A DNA stretch of 55,318 bases from Actinomycetota bacterium (GTDB lineage: Bacteria; Actinomycetota; Aquicultoria; Subteraquimicrobiales; Subteraquimicrobiaceae): assembly GCA_030018275.1 (NCBI GenBank), contig JASEGB010000010.1, forward strand, positions 1 to 55,318, given 5' to 3'. Below, in pieces: positions 44,443 through 52,323 of the stretch (positions are counted from its first letter, which is position 1; every line of letters starts with the position of its first letter). A program made the translations under genes and the position numbers. The notes beneath the pieces were generated by a model. It was given only the letters and a program-made list of their open reading frames with translations. It did not search any database and was not told where the DNA came from.

Positions 44443-46464
44443 GTGAACCTGAGACTTAATGTATTACGCCTGTTACCTCTACTATTAATTTTAATTTTCT
44501 TGCCTTATCCGTCAAACCAGTCTTCGAGTCAGCCTCCTCAAATCTCCATGCAACTAACCTTCGATAAACCATATTTCTCACCCAGTGAATATTTCAGCAT
44601 TACTACGACGATTCTCAACAATTCCAATTCACCCATAAAAAGAACGAAGCTTACATTAACACTTTATAGAGAACAAACGCCCACAAAACCCAAAAGGGTT
44701 GTCCTCGAACAAAGGTTTTACGTTCCTCCACTTGATCCAGGTGAAATTGCTCAATTTAAGCTTAGCAAAAAAGCTTCCAATTTAAAAATCGGCGAGGGAG
44801 CTCATCCGGTTAAGGCCATTTTGACCCAAAGAGGAACGATTCTAGCGGAGAAGGAAACCGCCCTCGTATTGGTGGATCCAAAACCGGTGCCTCCTCTACC
44901 AGTTGTTATAATCTGGAACCTCCATGATAGAGTCCATTACGAGCCCAATGGTATTTTCGTGGATCAGCAAATCCAGGTCGACTGTAGTACAAATCCGCAA
45001 AACCCGGGTATTTATTTCCAGCATCTTTCCGCCCTGGCACAACATCCAAATGTCCAAGTGAACTTGAATTTTACGCCCGCCCTCGTCGAGCAAATTCTCA
45101 ATATAAGTGATGGTTATAAATTCAAAAAGAAAGACAAGATAAAAGCCATACCAGAGACTTCCCAAGAAGCGCGAGATGCCGAAGAAATTTTGAAGGGATA
45201 CGAGCGGGTCATAAAAAATAAACAGGTCGAATTGATCCCCGCTCCCTATGCCTATCCCGCCCTTTCCGATGTTGCCAAGAGAGGATGGAACGATGATGGA
45301 TTAATCCAAATTGAAAAAGGAAAGGAGATTCTCTCCGAAGCCTTTAACCTCCCTCCAGAAAATCTTAAATCGGTTTATCCTCCGGATTTGAGTTTGAGTG
45401 AGGATTCTCTATATTATCTGGTCCGTAGTGGCGCTGAATATTCCGTGCTTGATGAGCGCTTTTTAATGGACATTCCCACAGTGGAGGGAGATGTCCACAA
45501 GTCCTATCGCGTTCAAGATAGAGCGGGTAATCGATTGACCATCTTCTTTACTGATGGTACAGCCACCAAAACCTTGGTAGAGTTCAAAGATGAGGAGTGC
45601 GCAACCCAGAGACTCATTGGTGTACTTGCTCAAACCTACCTTAAACAACCCGAAATCCAGCAGCTCGTGGTCATCGCTCCAAAAGATAGATATTGGAGAC
45701 CCACGCAGAGATTACTGGAAATGTTATATTCCAAGTTGGAACAAACACCCTGGATTAGGACAACAACCCTGAGCACAGCCGCACAGTTAGTTCCCCCCTC
45801 AACTCAGCCACTCATATTGGCCGGTGGAGATGGTGAGGAAAGTTACATCAAGCTCAACTATTATCGGAAGATCGAGAAGTCACGGGAGTTCTTAAATCTC
45901 TTCTCCAAGATGGTATTGGAGGATAATCCCCTCAAAGAAAAATTCCTTAATCTTCTCCTCATCGCTCAAAGCAGCGATTGGATGCAAATTCAAAGAAATC
46001 CGCAGCTTGTAAATTATGGATTGGATTTCGCAAAGACATTGCAAAGAAGGATTGAATCTGAGTTGGCAAAGATGAAGATACCTAAAAGACAGGTGGTCAC
46101 CTTAACCTCACGAACAGGTAAGGTCCCCATACCCATCTATAATGATACTGACTATATTGTAAGAGTTCTCATCATCGTGAGAGGAGAAGATTTCTCCTTC
46201 CCCGCCGGTAATAAAAAGATGGTGAGCTTAAAACCAAAGGAAAATTTATTCACATTCCCAGTCATCGCAAAGACCACTGGTTCATCCGCCATCGAAGCAG
46301 CGATTCACGTCGGCGACAAAGAAATAGAAAAATCCACCATAATCGTAAAAAGCACCTATTTTACCAGAACGTTCATTTTCATCCTCATAACCCTTTTGCT
46401 TCTGGGAACACTCTTAACCCTGTTGGGACGGTTCATTAAACTTAAGAAAAAAATCGAAAGATAA
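44443..46464 (+). CDS. membrane-anchored GH57-like protein
   Basis: A 673-residue exported protein. The signal peptide (LRLLPLLLILIFLPYP) is at the N-terminus and one membrane segment (FIFILITLLLLGTLLTLLG) near the C-terminus. An N-terminal beta-rich domain (about 35-140) precedes a GH57/38-like region with WNLHDRVHYEPNGIFVDQQ, HPNVQVNLNFTPALVEQI and PAPYAYPAL. Where catalytic GH57 enzymes have W-x-PE, this protein reads VYPPDLSLSEDSLYYL, so the usual nucleophile Glu seems replaced and glycosidase activity is doubtful. GTG start with GGAG upstream. It abuts the next gene without a gap. Confidence 0.65.
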   Translation: MNLRLNVLRLLPLLLILIFLPYPSNQSSSQPPQISMQLTFDKPYFSPSEYFSITTTILNNSNSPIKRTKLTLTLYREQTPTKPKRVVLEQRFYVPPLDPGEIAQFKLSKKASNLKIGEGAHPVKAILTQRGTILAEKETALVLVDPKPVPPLPVVIIWNLHDRVHYEPNGIFVDQQIQVDCSTNPQNPGIYFQHLSALAQHPNVQVNLNFTPALVEQILNISDGYKFKKKDKIKAIPETSQEARDAEEILKGYERVIKNKQVELIPAPYAYPALSDVAKRGWNDDGLIQIEKGKEILSEAFNLPPENLKSVYPPDLSLSEDSLYYLVRSGAEYSVLDERFLMDIPTVEGDVHKSYRVQDRAGNRLTIFFTDGTATKTLVEFKDEECATQRLIGVLAQTYLKQPEIQQLVVIAPKDRYWRPTQRLLEMLYSKLEQTPWIRTTTLSTAAQLVPPSTQPLILAGGDGEESYIKLNYYRKIEKSREFLNLFSKMVLEDNPLKEKFLNLLLIAQSSDWMQIQRNPQLVNYGLDFAKTLQRRIESELAKMKIPKRQVVTLTSRTGKVPIPIYNDTDYIVRVLIIVRGEDFSFPAGNKKMVSLKPKENLFTFPVIAKTTGSSAIEAAIHVGDKEIEKSTIIVKSTYFTRTFIFILITLLLLGTLLTLLGRFIKLKKKIER

Positions 46465-46824
46465 ATGAGAGATATCTTTGGCACCTTTGTCAAAATTGGG
46501 TTTATCTTCCTCATCGCCGTAGTCATCATCAACGATCTTGGCGCCATTGCCATGACCTATTGGCAAGCATCGGATTTTGCTCAAGTTGTGGCAGATGCCG
46601 CGGTTTCTTCCTACAAAACTTCCCATACATGGGATGCAGCCTTGGATGCGGCCAAAGAGGTCGCTTCCCACAGAGGGGTAAAGCTCACCGACTTCAAAGT
46701 GAACGAGGATAGGGTCACGGTGTCCATCGAAGTTCCACCAAAAAGAACATTGATCATTCATCGGATAAAATCCTTGACGCCCCATCTTTCAGCATCCGCC
46801 ACCGCGAGCGCATCGGTTCGGTAA
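46465..46824 (+). CDS. TadE/TadG-like small membrane protein
   Basis: A 119-residue protein with one N-terminal membrane segment (about 11-30) followed by an extracellular part starting AMTYWQASDFAQVVADAAVSSY, similar in layout to the pseudopilin-like TadE/G proteins. The ATG follows the previous TAA directly, so translation is probably coupled. No pilus machinery is nearby. Function unknown. Confidence 0.5.
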   Translation: MRDIFGTFVKIGFIFLIAVVIINDLGAIAMTYWQASDFAQVVADAAVSSYKTSHTWDAALDAAKEVASHRGVKLTDFKVNEDRVTVSIEVPPKRTLIIHRIKSLTPHLSASATASASVR

Positions 46825-46889
46825 AGCCCACGGGTTTTAAAACTATAGCCACAAATCGTGGAAAGTTTATAATAGGTATGCAATGTTTG

Positions 46890-47062
46890 GATGAGCGTAT
46901 TTCAATTCAAAATTCAAAATTATCCCATCTCCGAAGTCCAACGTCCAAGGTTTTATCATCTCGGAGACTCTCGTGGGATTATTTAGACGGAAACATCGGA
47001 CCAAAATAAATTTTGGATTTTGTTCTGTAATTTTGATTTTTGATCTTTGCATTTTAAATTCA
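46890..47062. repeat. AT-rich 7-bp-period repeat, copy 2
   Basis: 47011-47060 matches 37646-37695 at 48 of 50 positions. An A-rich tract at 46901-46922 (CAATTCAAAATTCAAAATTAT) is roughly complementary to it. It reaches to within 30 bases of the trxB start. Confidence 0.7.
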
Positions 47063-47088
47063 AGATAAAGAAACTGAGGGTGAAGAAT

Positions 47089-48051
47089 TTGAATAAAGAA
47101 ATTTACGACGCCATGATAATTGGAGGAGGTCCCGCCGGTCTGACTTCGGGTATCTACATGGCCAGATCGATGGTTAAAACACTGCTCATCGAGAAGGAAA
47201 CACTGGGGGGACAGGCTTTAACCACGGACCTCATCGAAAACTATCCGGGATTTCCCAAAGGAATTTCCGGTCTTAAGCTCACGCAACTGATGGAGGAGCA
47301 GGCACAACACTTCGGATTGGACATAGCACTACCCTGTGAAGCAATTTCCATCGAGAAACAGAATAGATTAAAGAAGGTCATCACGAGCAGGGGTGATTAT
47401 CTCACAAAAGTGATAATAATAGCCACGGGAGCTCATCCCGCAAGACTCAACATTCCAAGAGAAAAAGAACTCCAAGGTAAAGGGGTCTCTTATTGTGCCA
47501 CTTGCGACGGACCTCTTTTTAAAGATAAGGTCGTTTTAGTGGTCGGTGGTGGAGATGCAGCCGTTGAAGAAGCACTGCTTTTATCAAAATTTGCTTCAAA
47601 AGTCATTGTGGTTCACCGTCGTGACGAGCTCAGGGCAACCCAGATCCTGCAAGATCGAGCCTTCAAGAATCCAAAGATAGAATTCCTCTGGAATTCAAAT
47701 GTGACGGAAATTTTGGGAAGAACCAAGGTGGAAGGAGTGATTGTTCGCGATAAAATAAGCAGGGAGCTCAGAAAAATTCCAGTTGCTGGTATATTTGTTT
47801 ACATCGGGACCATTCCCAATAGCAATTTTGTCAAAAATATTTTGCATCTCGACGAAAAAGGATACATAATAACCGATGAGAAACTCGAAACTTCAGTGGA
47901 GGGTATATTCGCCGCAGGCGATGTCAGGAAAAGTCCTCTTAAACAGGTGACGACAGCCGTAGGAGAAGGTGCTCTCGCTGCAATTTCGGCTCAAAAATAT
48001 GTTGAGCAAAACTTCAGCGATCTTTACACCGAACTTAGGAAAGGAGATTAA
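47089..48051 (+). CDS. trxB: thioredoxin reductase
   Basis: A 320-residue FAD/NAD(P)-linked disulfide reductase. FAD site [16 protein letters not shown] (12-27), redox pair CATC (Cys136, Cys139), second dinucleotide site [15 protein letters not shown] and C-terminal [16 protein letters not shown]. The TTG at 47089 after GAGGGTG is preferred, since an earlier TTG (47047) falls in repeat sequence. GTG 47080 is another option. The thioredoxin gene follows after one base. The HRRDELRA segment in the pyridine-nucleotide domain is like NADPH-using enzymes. Confidence 0.95.
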   Translation: MNKEIYDAMIIGGGPAGLTSGIYMARSMVKTLLIEKETLGGQALTTDLIENYPGFPKGISGLKLTQLMEEQAQHFGLDIALPCEAISIEKQNRLKKVITSRGDYLTKVIIIATGAHPARLNIPREKELQGKGVSYCATCDGPLFKDKVVLVVGGGDAAVEEALLLSKFASKVIVVHRRDELRATQILQDRAFKNPKIEFLWNSNVTEILGRTKVEGVIVRDKISRELRKIPVAGIFVYIGTIPNSNFVKNILHLDEKGYIITDEKLETSVEGIFAAGDVRKSPLKQVTTAVGEGALAAISAQKYVEQNFSDLYTELRKGD

Positions 48052-48052
48052 T

Positions 48053-48382
48053 ATGGGCGGAAAAGTCATCCATTTAAACGACGATAATTTCAAAGAAGAG
48101 GTTCTAAAATCGAACATCCCTGTCCTCGTGGATTTCTGGGCTGCCTGGTGTGGTCCTTGTAGAATTATTGCGCCCATTCTTGATGAAATAGCTGGAGAGT
48201 ATGTGGGGAAAATAAAGGTAACTAAATTAAATGTGGATGATAATCCAAACACAGCTGCACAATATGATATCCTGAGCATCCCCACCCTTATCCTATTTAA
48301 AAACGGAGAAGTGCAGAAAAAATTGGTGGGTCCTGTGCCTAAAAAGAAAATTATCGATGAACTTTCACCTTGGCTCGAATAA
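48053..48382 (+). CDS. trxA: thioredoxin
   Basis: A 109-residue thioredoxin with the active site WCGPC (Cys33, Cys36), cis-Pro in [11 protein letters not shown] and family length. AAAGGAG precedes the ATG at 48053, which is one base after the trxB stop. It is reduced by TrxB. A longer upstream reading frame is ignored because homology starts here. Confidence 0.97.
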   Translation: MGGKVIHLNDDNFKEEVLKSNIPVLVDFWAAWCGPCRIIAPILDEIAGEYVGKIKVTKLNVDDNPNTAAQYDILSIPTLILFKNGEVQKKLVGPVPKKKIIDELSPWLE

Positions 48383-48472
48383 CAAGGGATGAGGGATTAG
48401 GGATGAGTCAAAAAGATTTTTTCCTTATCTCTCCAGACTTATTCCTTATCTCTCTTAAATGGGGAGGACATT

Positions 48473-48907
48473 ATGACCATAGTGGTTATCGATGGAATGG
48501 GTGGGAGCATTGGACATCAGATAGTCACCCGCTTGCGGGAAAATGTACCGGAGGCTGAGATAGTGGTTTTAGGGACGAATGCCATTGCCACGAGTAACAT
48601 GATGAAGGCCGGCGCCAACCGAGGTGCTACGGGAGAAAATGCGGTAAAGCTCTCCGTAAACAACGCCGACATCATCATCGGATCGATTTCTGTAGTGATC
48701 CCAGATTCTATGATGGGAGAACTTACTCCGGGCATGGCCGAGGCTATCGCTGCCTCGCCCGCCCAGAAGATTCTACTACCCTTAAGCCACCCCCATATCG
48801 ACTTGATTGGAGTCACTCACCTACCCCTACCACATTTAATGGACGAGGCCATAGCCTTGGTGAGGAAAAAACTTGGTCTACCACAGGAGGTCAAAGAAGA
48901 TGTGTGA
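48473..48907 (+). CDS. DUF3842 family protein
   Basis: A 144-residue protein with a Rossmann-like start IVVIDGMGGSIGHQIVTRLR and the DUF3842 segments LGTNAIATSNMMKAGANRGATGENAV and LLPLSHPHIDLIGVTHLPLPHL. The family occurs beside cooT and metal transporters in anaerobes, as here. Function unknown. GGGAGGACATT precedes the ATG. It overlaps cooT by eight bases. Confidence 0.88.
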   Translation: MTIVVIDGMGGSIGHQIVTRLRENVPEAEIVVLGTNAIATSNMMKAGANRGATGENAVKLSVNNADIIIGSISVVIPDSMMGELTPGMAEAIAASPAQKILLPLSHPHIDLIGVTHLPLPHLMDEAIALVRKKLGLPQEVKEDV

Positions 48908-49103
48908 AGCAAAGGTTTATATGGAAAAAGAGGGGAATCTCGTGGAATTCATGGAAAATGTGATCACCATAAAGCCCGAAAGGGATAAATTGCTACTAGT
49001 GGATCTCTTTGGTGAACAAAAATTCGTGGAAGCCGATGTAAAAGAGATCAAATTCCTCGATCATAAAGTAATCCTCACCGAAAGGAAAAAACAACAAAAA
49101 TAA
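48900..49103 (+). CDS. cooT: CooT, small nickel-binding CODH accessory protein
   Basis: A 67-residue protein starting MCEAKVYME, with the conserved Cys2 that binds nickel in CooT, followed by the family segment VITIKPERDKLLLVDLFGEQKFVEADVKEIKFLDHKVIL. The ATG at 48900 has GGAGG eight bases upstream. It should aid nickel delivery to CODH. It sits upstream of a nickel/cobalt importer, which supports that role. Confidence 0.92.
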   Translation: MCEAKVYMEKEGNLVEFMENVITIKPERDKLLLVDLFGEQKFVEADVKEIKFLDHKVILTERKKQQK

Positions 49104-49150
49104 GTTTAAGCAGGATTTTCCAAAAGTTTATAGAACATAATTATTAATAG

Positions 49151-49211
49151 TTTAGACCACGAAGGTCTAAATTCGGCTCGAAAGCCGAGCAACTTCGTGG
49201 TTTTTGTTTTT
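49151..49211 (+). terminator. rho-independent terminator with a competing upstream hairpin
   Basis: CCACGAAG (49157-49164) pairs with CTTCGTGG (49193-49200), enclosing an inner TCGGCT/AGCCGA hairpin, and TTTTTGTTTTT follows. An overlapping alternative, TTTAGACC with GGTCTAAA around ACGAA (49151-49171), uses part of the same 5' arm. So two mutually exclusive folds exist between cooT and the importer genes. It is a terminator for certain and a possible attenuator. Confidence 0.8.
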
Positions 49212-49267
49212 AGAGAGAATTTGTATTTGAGGCTATCGAGGAAATTTCAAGGAGGTGAATCCACTGT

Positions 49268-49519
49268 GTGCATTGGGGAGTTAACTTGCCGCAGTTTAAG
49301 CTCTCCATTCATCAGACCATTGAGCTCGGTAAACTCTACGAGAAGCACACCGAGCAATGGCGAAACATAGCCAAAAACGCGGATTTAAAGAGCTTAACTA
49401 GTGAACTTTCCACCGCGGGGAGTAAAATTTCCGAATCGATTTTTTCCCTTCAAAAAGTCTTAGAAGAGCTAAACCGCCTTTCCTCAGAAGGAGAATCCGT
49501 AACCATAACAAAGCTATAG
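49268..49519 (+). CDS. small helical protein of unknown function upstream of cbiM
   Basis: An 83-residue soluble protein, not recognised. It starts GTG CAT TGG (Met-His-Trp) nine bases after a strong AAGGAGGTGA site. The sequence is mostly helical, with a probable short coiled coil (about 45-75). It has five histidines or cysteine-free polar patches but no clear metal motif. Position between cooT and cbiM suggests a link to nickel/cobalt handling. Real translation is supported by the ribosome site and frame length. Confidence 0.6.
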   Translation: MHWGVNLPQFKLSIHQTIELGKLYEKHTEQWRNIAKNADLKSLTSELSTAGSKISESIFSLQKVLEELNRLSSEGESVTITKL

Positions 49520-49614
49520 GGAAGAGGGAAAGTTAAGTTAATGGATGGCACTAGCCTCCTAAAGAACCTCAAGGTTCGTTTTAAATGCTTAAAAATTGAA
49601 AGGAGGCAATATAG

Positions 49615-50088
49615 ATGTTAAATTTTCCCGTAGTCGGTGGAACGTCGGGTCACTTCCTGGGAGCGGTCTTTGCTGCGATATTACTTGGTCCATGGATGTC
49701 CTGTTTAACAATGGCGATGGTCCTGTTCGTCCAATGTCTCATATTTCAAGATGGTGGTCTCACCGCTTTAGGAGCTAATATCTTCAACATGGGCATAATC
49801 GGAGGAATCCTGGGCTACTATATCTACTTTGGATTAAAGTACCTCATTAAGGGAGAAGTGGGTACATTTACAGCCACCTTTTTGGCAGCTTGGGCATCGG
49901 TGGTTCTGGCTTCGGCTGCCTGTGCCATAGAACTGGCCATCTCCGGCACCTCTCCCCTGTACGTGGCCCTTCCAGCTATGGTCTCCATACACGCTTTAAT
50001 CGGTATAGGTGAGGGACTTATCACCACCGTAGCCATAGCCCTCGTACACAAAACGAGACCGGATCTTTTGGCCTTGGAGAAGGTGTGA
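49615..50088 (+). CDS. cbiM: CbiM-like ECF transporter S component, short at the N-terminus
   Basis: A 157-residue membrane protein matching CbiM/NikM from LNFPVVGGTSGHFLGAV onward, with GPWMSCLTMAMVLFVQCLIFQDGGLTALGANIFNM. The usual first 60-70 residues, including the Met1-His2 metal ligands, are missing. A TAG lies directly before the ATG, and AAAGGAGG provides its own ribosome site, so the short form is genuine in this sequence. It imports Co or Ni with CbiN, CbiQ and CbiO encoded downstream. The histidine of SGH remains. Confidence 0.85.
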   Translation: MLNFPVVGGTSGHFLGAVFAAILLGPWMSCLTMAMVLFVQCLIFQDGGLTALGANIFNMGIIGGILGYYIYFGLKYLIKGEVGTFTATFLAAWASVVLASAACAIELAISGTSPLYVALPAMVSIHALIGIGEGLITTVAIALVHKTRPDLLALEKV

Positions 50089-50092
50089 GGTG

Positions 50093-50392
50093 ATGAAAGT
50101 GAAAAGGGTTATACTTTTTGGCTTACTTGTCTCATTAATTCTGGCCATCTTTATCTCGCCGTTTGCCTCTTCCTGGCCAGATGGGCTGGAAAAAGTGGCT
50201 GAAAAATATGGTTTCTTGGAAAAGGGAGAGGGGCATGAAGTCTTTCATGCTCCCATTCCCGATTACGCCATGCCAGGCATAAAAGTGGAGTCGGTAGCCA
50301 CCGCCCTCGCTGGATTGATGGGAACATTGATTGTTTTTGTGATCGCATATGGAGTGGGAATCGTCATAAAAAGAAAGGCTGAGCCCAAGTAA
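50093..50392 (+). CDS. cbiN: CbiN/PDGLE-domain ECF transporter accessory protein
   Basis: A ~99-residue protein with two membrane segments (about 5-24 and 71-93) flanking an external loop that has SSWPDGLEKVAEKYGFLEKGEG, the PDGLE motif of nickel/cobalt transporter N components. It follows cbiM with one or four bases between them, with GAGGTG as ribosome site. Confidence 0.9.
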   Translation: MKVKRVILFGLLVSLILAIFISPFASSWPDGLEKVAEKYGFLEKGEGHEVFHAPIPDYAMPGIKVESVATALAGLMGTLIVFVIAYGVGIVIKRKAEPK

Positions 50393-50403
50393 CCCCTAAA
50401 AGT

Positions 50404-50528
50404 CGGCGCAACGGCCCGACCCGAACTTAGGGAGGGCGTTCGCCCTTAAGAGAGCAGCGAGTAGGCTCGCAGCAGCTAGCGCCTGTAAGGATGGCTCTTA
50501 GAGATCACTCTATTTATGTCTAGGGCAT
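50404..50528. repeat. R1 dispersed repeat, copy c (right end type A)
   Basis: It shares CGACCCGAACTTA, AGGGC-GTTC-GCCCT and GCGAG-TAGG-CTCGC with the other copies and ends like copy a, GGCTCTTAGAGATCACTC and TTATGTCTAGG. It lies between cbiN and cbiQ; the left third is absent. Confidence 0.75.
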
Positions 50529-50567
50529 AAAACCATTAGAAGCCTAAAGTGCAAAGGAGGAGAGGAA

Positions 50568-51342
50568 GTGGAACATAGCTTTATTGATAGATATAGCTAT
50601 CTACAGAGTTTCATTCATGAACTCCGATCCTCGCATTAAAATCATTTCCTTTTTCTCCTTCATCCTTTTTGTCGTCCTTACCCCACCAACTTCCTGGAGC
50701 TCCTTCGGGCTTTACTTTGCTTTAATCCTATTCATCGCCATCCTCTCAAAGGTCCCCCTTTCCTTCACCCTTAAACGCTCCTTGGTTATCGTTCCATTCG
50801 TTCTGATGATTGCCATCTTCATCCCTTTCTTTAAACCCGGTGAGGTGGCAGGGGGATATAGTTTCGGCTCCTTTCGCTTAACTCTCACCTATAGTGGACT
50901 CATAATTTTCTGGAACGTCCTCATCAAATCTTGGCTCTCGGTATTGAGCATGATCATGCTCTCATCCACAACCAAATTTCCCGATCTCCTTAAGGGATTG
51001 GAAAAACTCAAAATACCGAAGGTCATGATATTAATCCTGTCATTTATGTATCGCTATATTTTTGTCCTCGTCGATGAGGTCATGCGCATGAAACGAGCTC
51101 GGGATTCTCGAAATTTTGGAGGCCATAAGACTTGGCAGATCAAAACCATAGGCAACATGATCGGTACCCTATTTATGCGCACCTATGAACGTGCGGAGCG
51201 GGTGTACGTGGCCATGGTTTCCCGAGGTTTCAGCGGGGAAATAAAAACCTTGGATAATCTACACCTAACTGTGAGGGATTTTTGTTTCCTCTCCTTGATT
51301 ATTTTGTATTTGATCTTTATTCGACTATGGGTGGTTTCATGA
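50568..51342 (+). CDS. cbiQ: CbiQ ECF transporter T component, with a 1-base frameshift near the N-terminus
   Basis: The expected N-terminus, EHSFIDRYSYLQSFIHEL, is encoded from GTG 50568, preceded by AAAGGAGG. The frame for the rest, DPRIKIISFFSF onward, is one base out. Skipping one C at 50624-50625 (CTCCGAT) joins them into a 257-residue CbiQ. The remainder has five or six membrane segments and the coupling helix motifs ARDSRNFGG and ERVYVAMVSRGFSG. It may be a sequencing error, a true mutation with reinitiation at TTG 50584 or ATG 50617, or recoding. Confidence 0.85.
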
Positions 51343-52070
51343 AAATAATAGAAATCGCCAATCTTAAGTTCACCTATCCAGATGGGACGGTGGCATTGAA
51401 GGGAATCAACATGGATATCGAAGAAGGGGAATCGGTGGCCATAGTCGGTCCCAATGGATCTGGAAAATCAACGCTCCTTCTTCAATTGAATGGTATCTTA
51501 AGGGGCGAAGGGACCATCAAGATTCGGGGTCTTTCCTTGGAAGAAAAAAATCTGAGGCGGATCCGGAGTCTGGTGGGGGTGGTCTTCCAAGATCCCGATG
51601 ATCAGCTCTTTTCCCCAACGGTCTTCGATGATGTTGCCTTTGGCCCCACGAATATGGGCTTATCCCAGGATGAAGTGAGAAAGAAAGTAAAAGAGGCACT
51701 CGAAGAAGTGGAGCTCACTGGTTTTGGAGATCGCTCAGCTCATCATCTAAGCTTTGGGGAGAAAAAGAAGGTTTCCATCGCCACCATTCTGTCCATGAAC
51801 CCCGAGATTTTGGCCCTCGATGAACCCACAAGCAATCTCGATCCCAGGGCAAGGAGACATGTCATCGATTTGCTCAAGGAATTAAAGCAAACCAAGATCA
51901 TCGCCACCCATGATATGAATCTGGCCTGGGAACTTTGTGAGCGAGCCGTGTTACTTAACGATGGAAAGATTGTGGCCGATGGATCAAGGGAGAAAATATT
52001 GACCAACGAGTCCCTCCTAGTCAAACATGGCTTAGAACTACCCTCTCTTTCCACAGCCTCAAAACGCTAA
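51339..52070 (+). CDS. cbiO: CbiO ECF transporter ATPase
   Basis: A 243-residue ABC ATPase energising Co/Ni import. Walker A GPNGSGKST (about 34-42), Q-loop VFQDPDDQLFSPTVFDDVAFGP typical of ECF ATPases, a signature LSFGEKKKVSIATIL, Walker B ILALDEPTSNLD and the His switch ATHD. The ATG overlaps the cbiQ stop (ATGA). An in-frame start further upstream is ignored. Confidence 0.95.
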   Translation: MKIIEIANLKFTYPDGTVALKGINMDIEEGESVAIVGPNGSGKSTLLLQLNGILRGEGTIKIRGLSLEEKNLRRIRSLVGVVFQDPDDQLFSPTVFDDVAFGPTNMGLSQDEVRKKVKEALEEVELTGFGDRSAHHLSFGEKKKVSIATILSMNPEILALDEPTSNLDPRARRHVIDLLKELKQTKIIATHDMNLAWELCERAVLLNDGKIVADGSREKILTNESLLVKHGLELPSLSTASKR

Positions 52071-52188
52071 TTCGAGGCATCCATCAAATTTGAAAGAATT
52101 AATGGATTTGCTGCCATTTTTATCCCCATATTCCATGATTATATTGATGACTTTTTATATATTCTGATACGGCGAAGGGGCGGAATGT

Positions 52189-52273
52189 CATATAACGTTT
52201 CAGCGTATCTGAAGTTCTCCAAGAGGGGAATTTAAGTGCCAAAAGTACGAAGCCAGATACGCTCTGTTATATG
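52189..52273 (-). other. attC-like recombination site 1
   Basis: On the minus strand: CATATAAC, 2 bases, AGCGTATCTG, a variable centre, CAGATACGCT, 5 bases (GAAAC), GTTATATG. The outer 8-bp ends and inner 10-bp arms are perfect inverted repeats with unequal spacers, the R''-L''/L'-R' layout of integron attC sites. It is 85 bases long. Confidence 0.75.
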
Positions 52274-52323
52274 AAGTTGCGAGTCCCTTCTCTAACTTCA
52301 GGGCTTTTAAGATCCTTTTCTAC

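Noticed and set aside
49104-49267. Cobalamin or NiCo riboswitch
   Set aside because: No B12-box or NiCo consensus is seen. Only the terminator and an overlapping hairpin can be supported.
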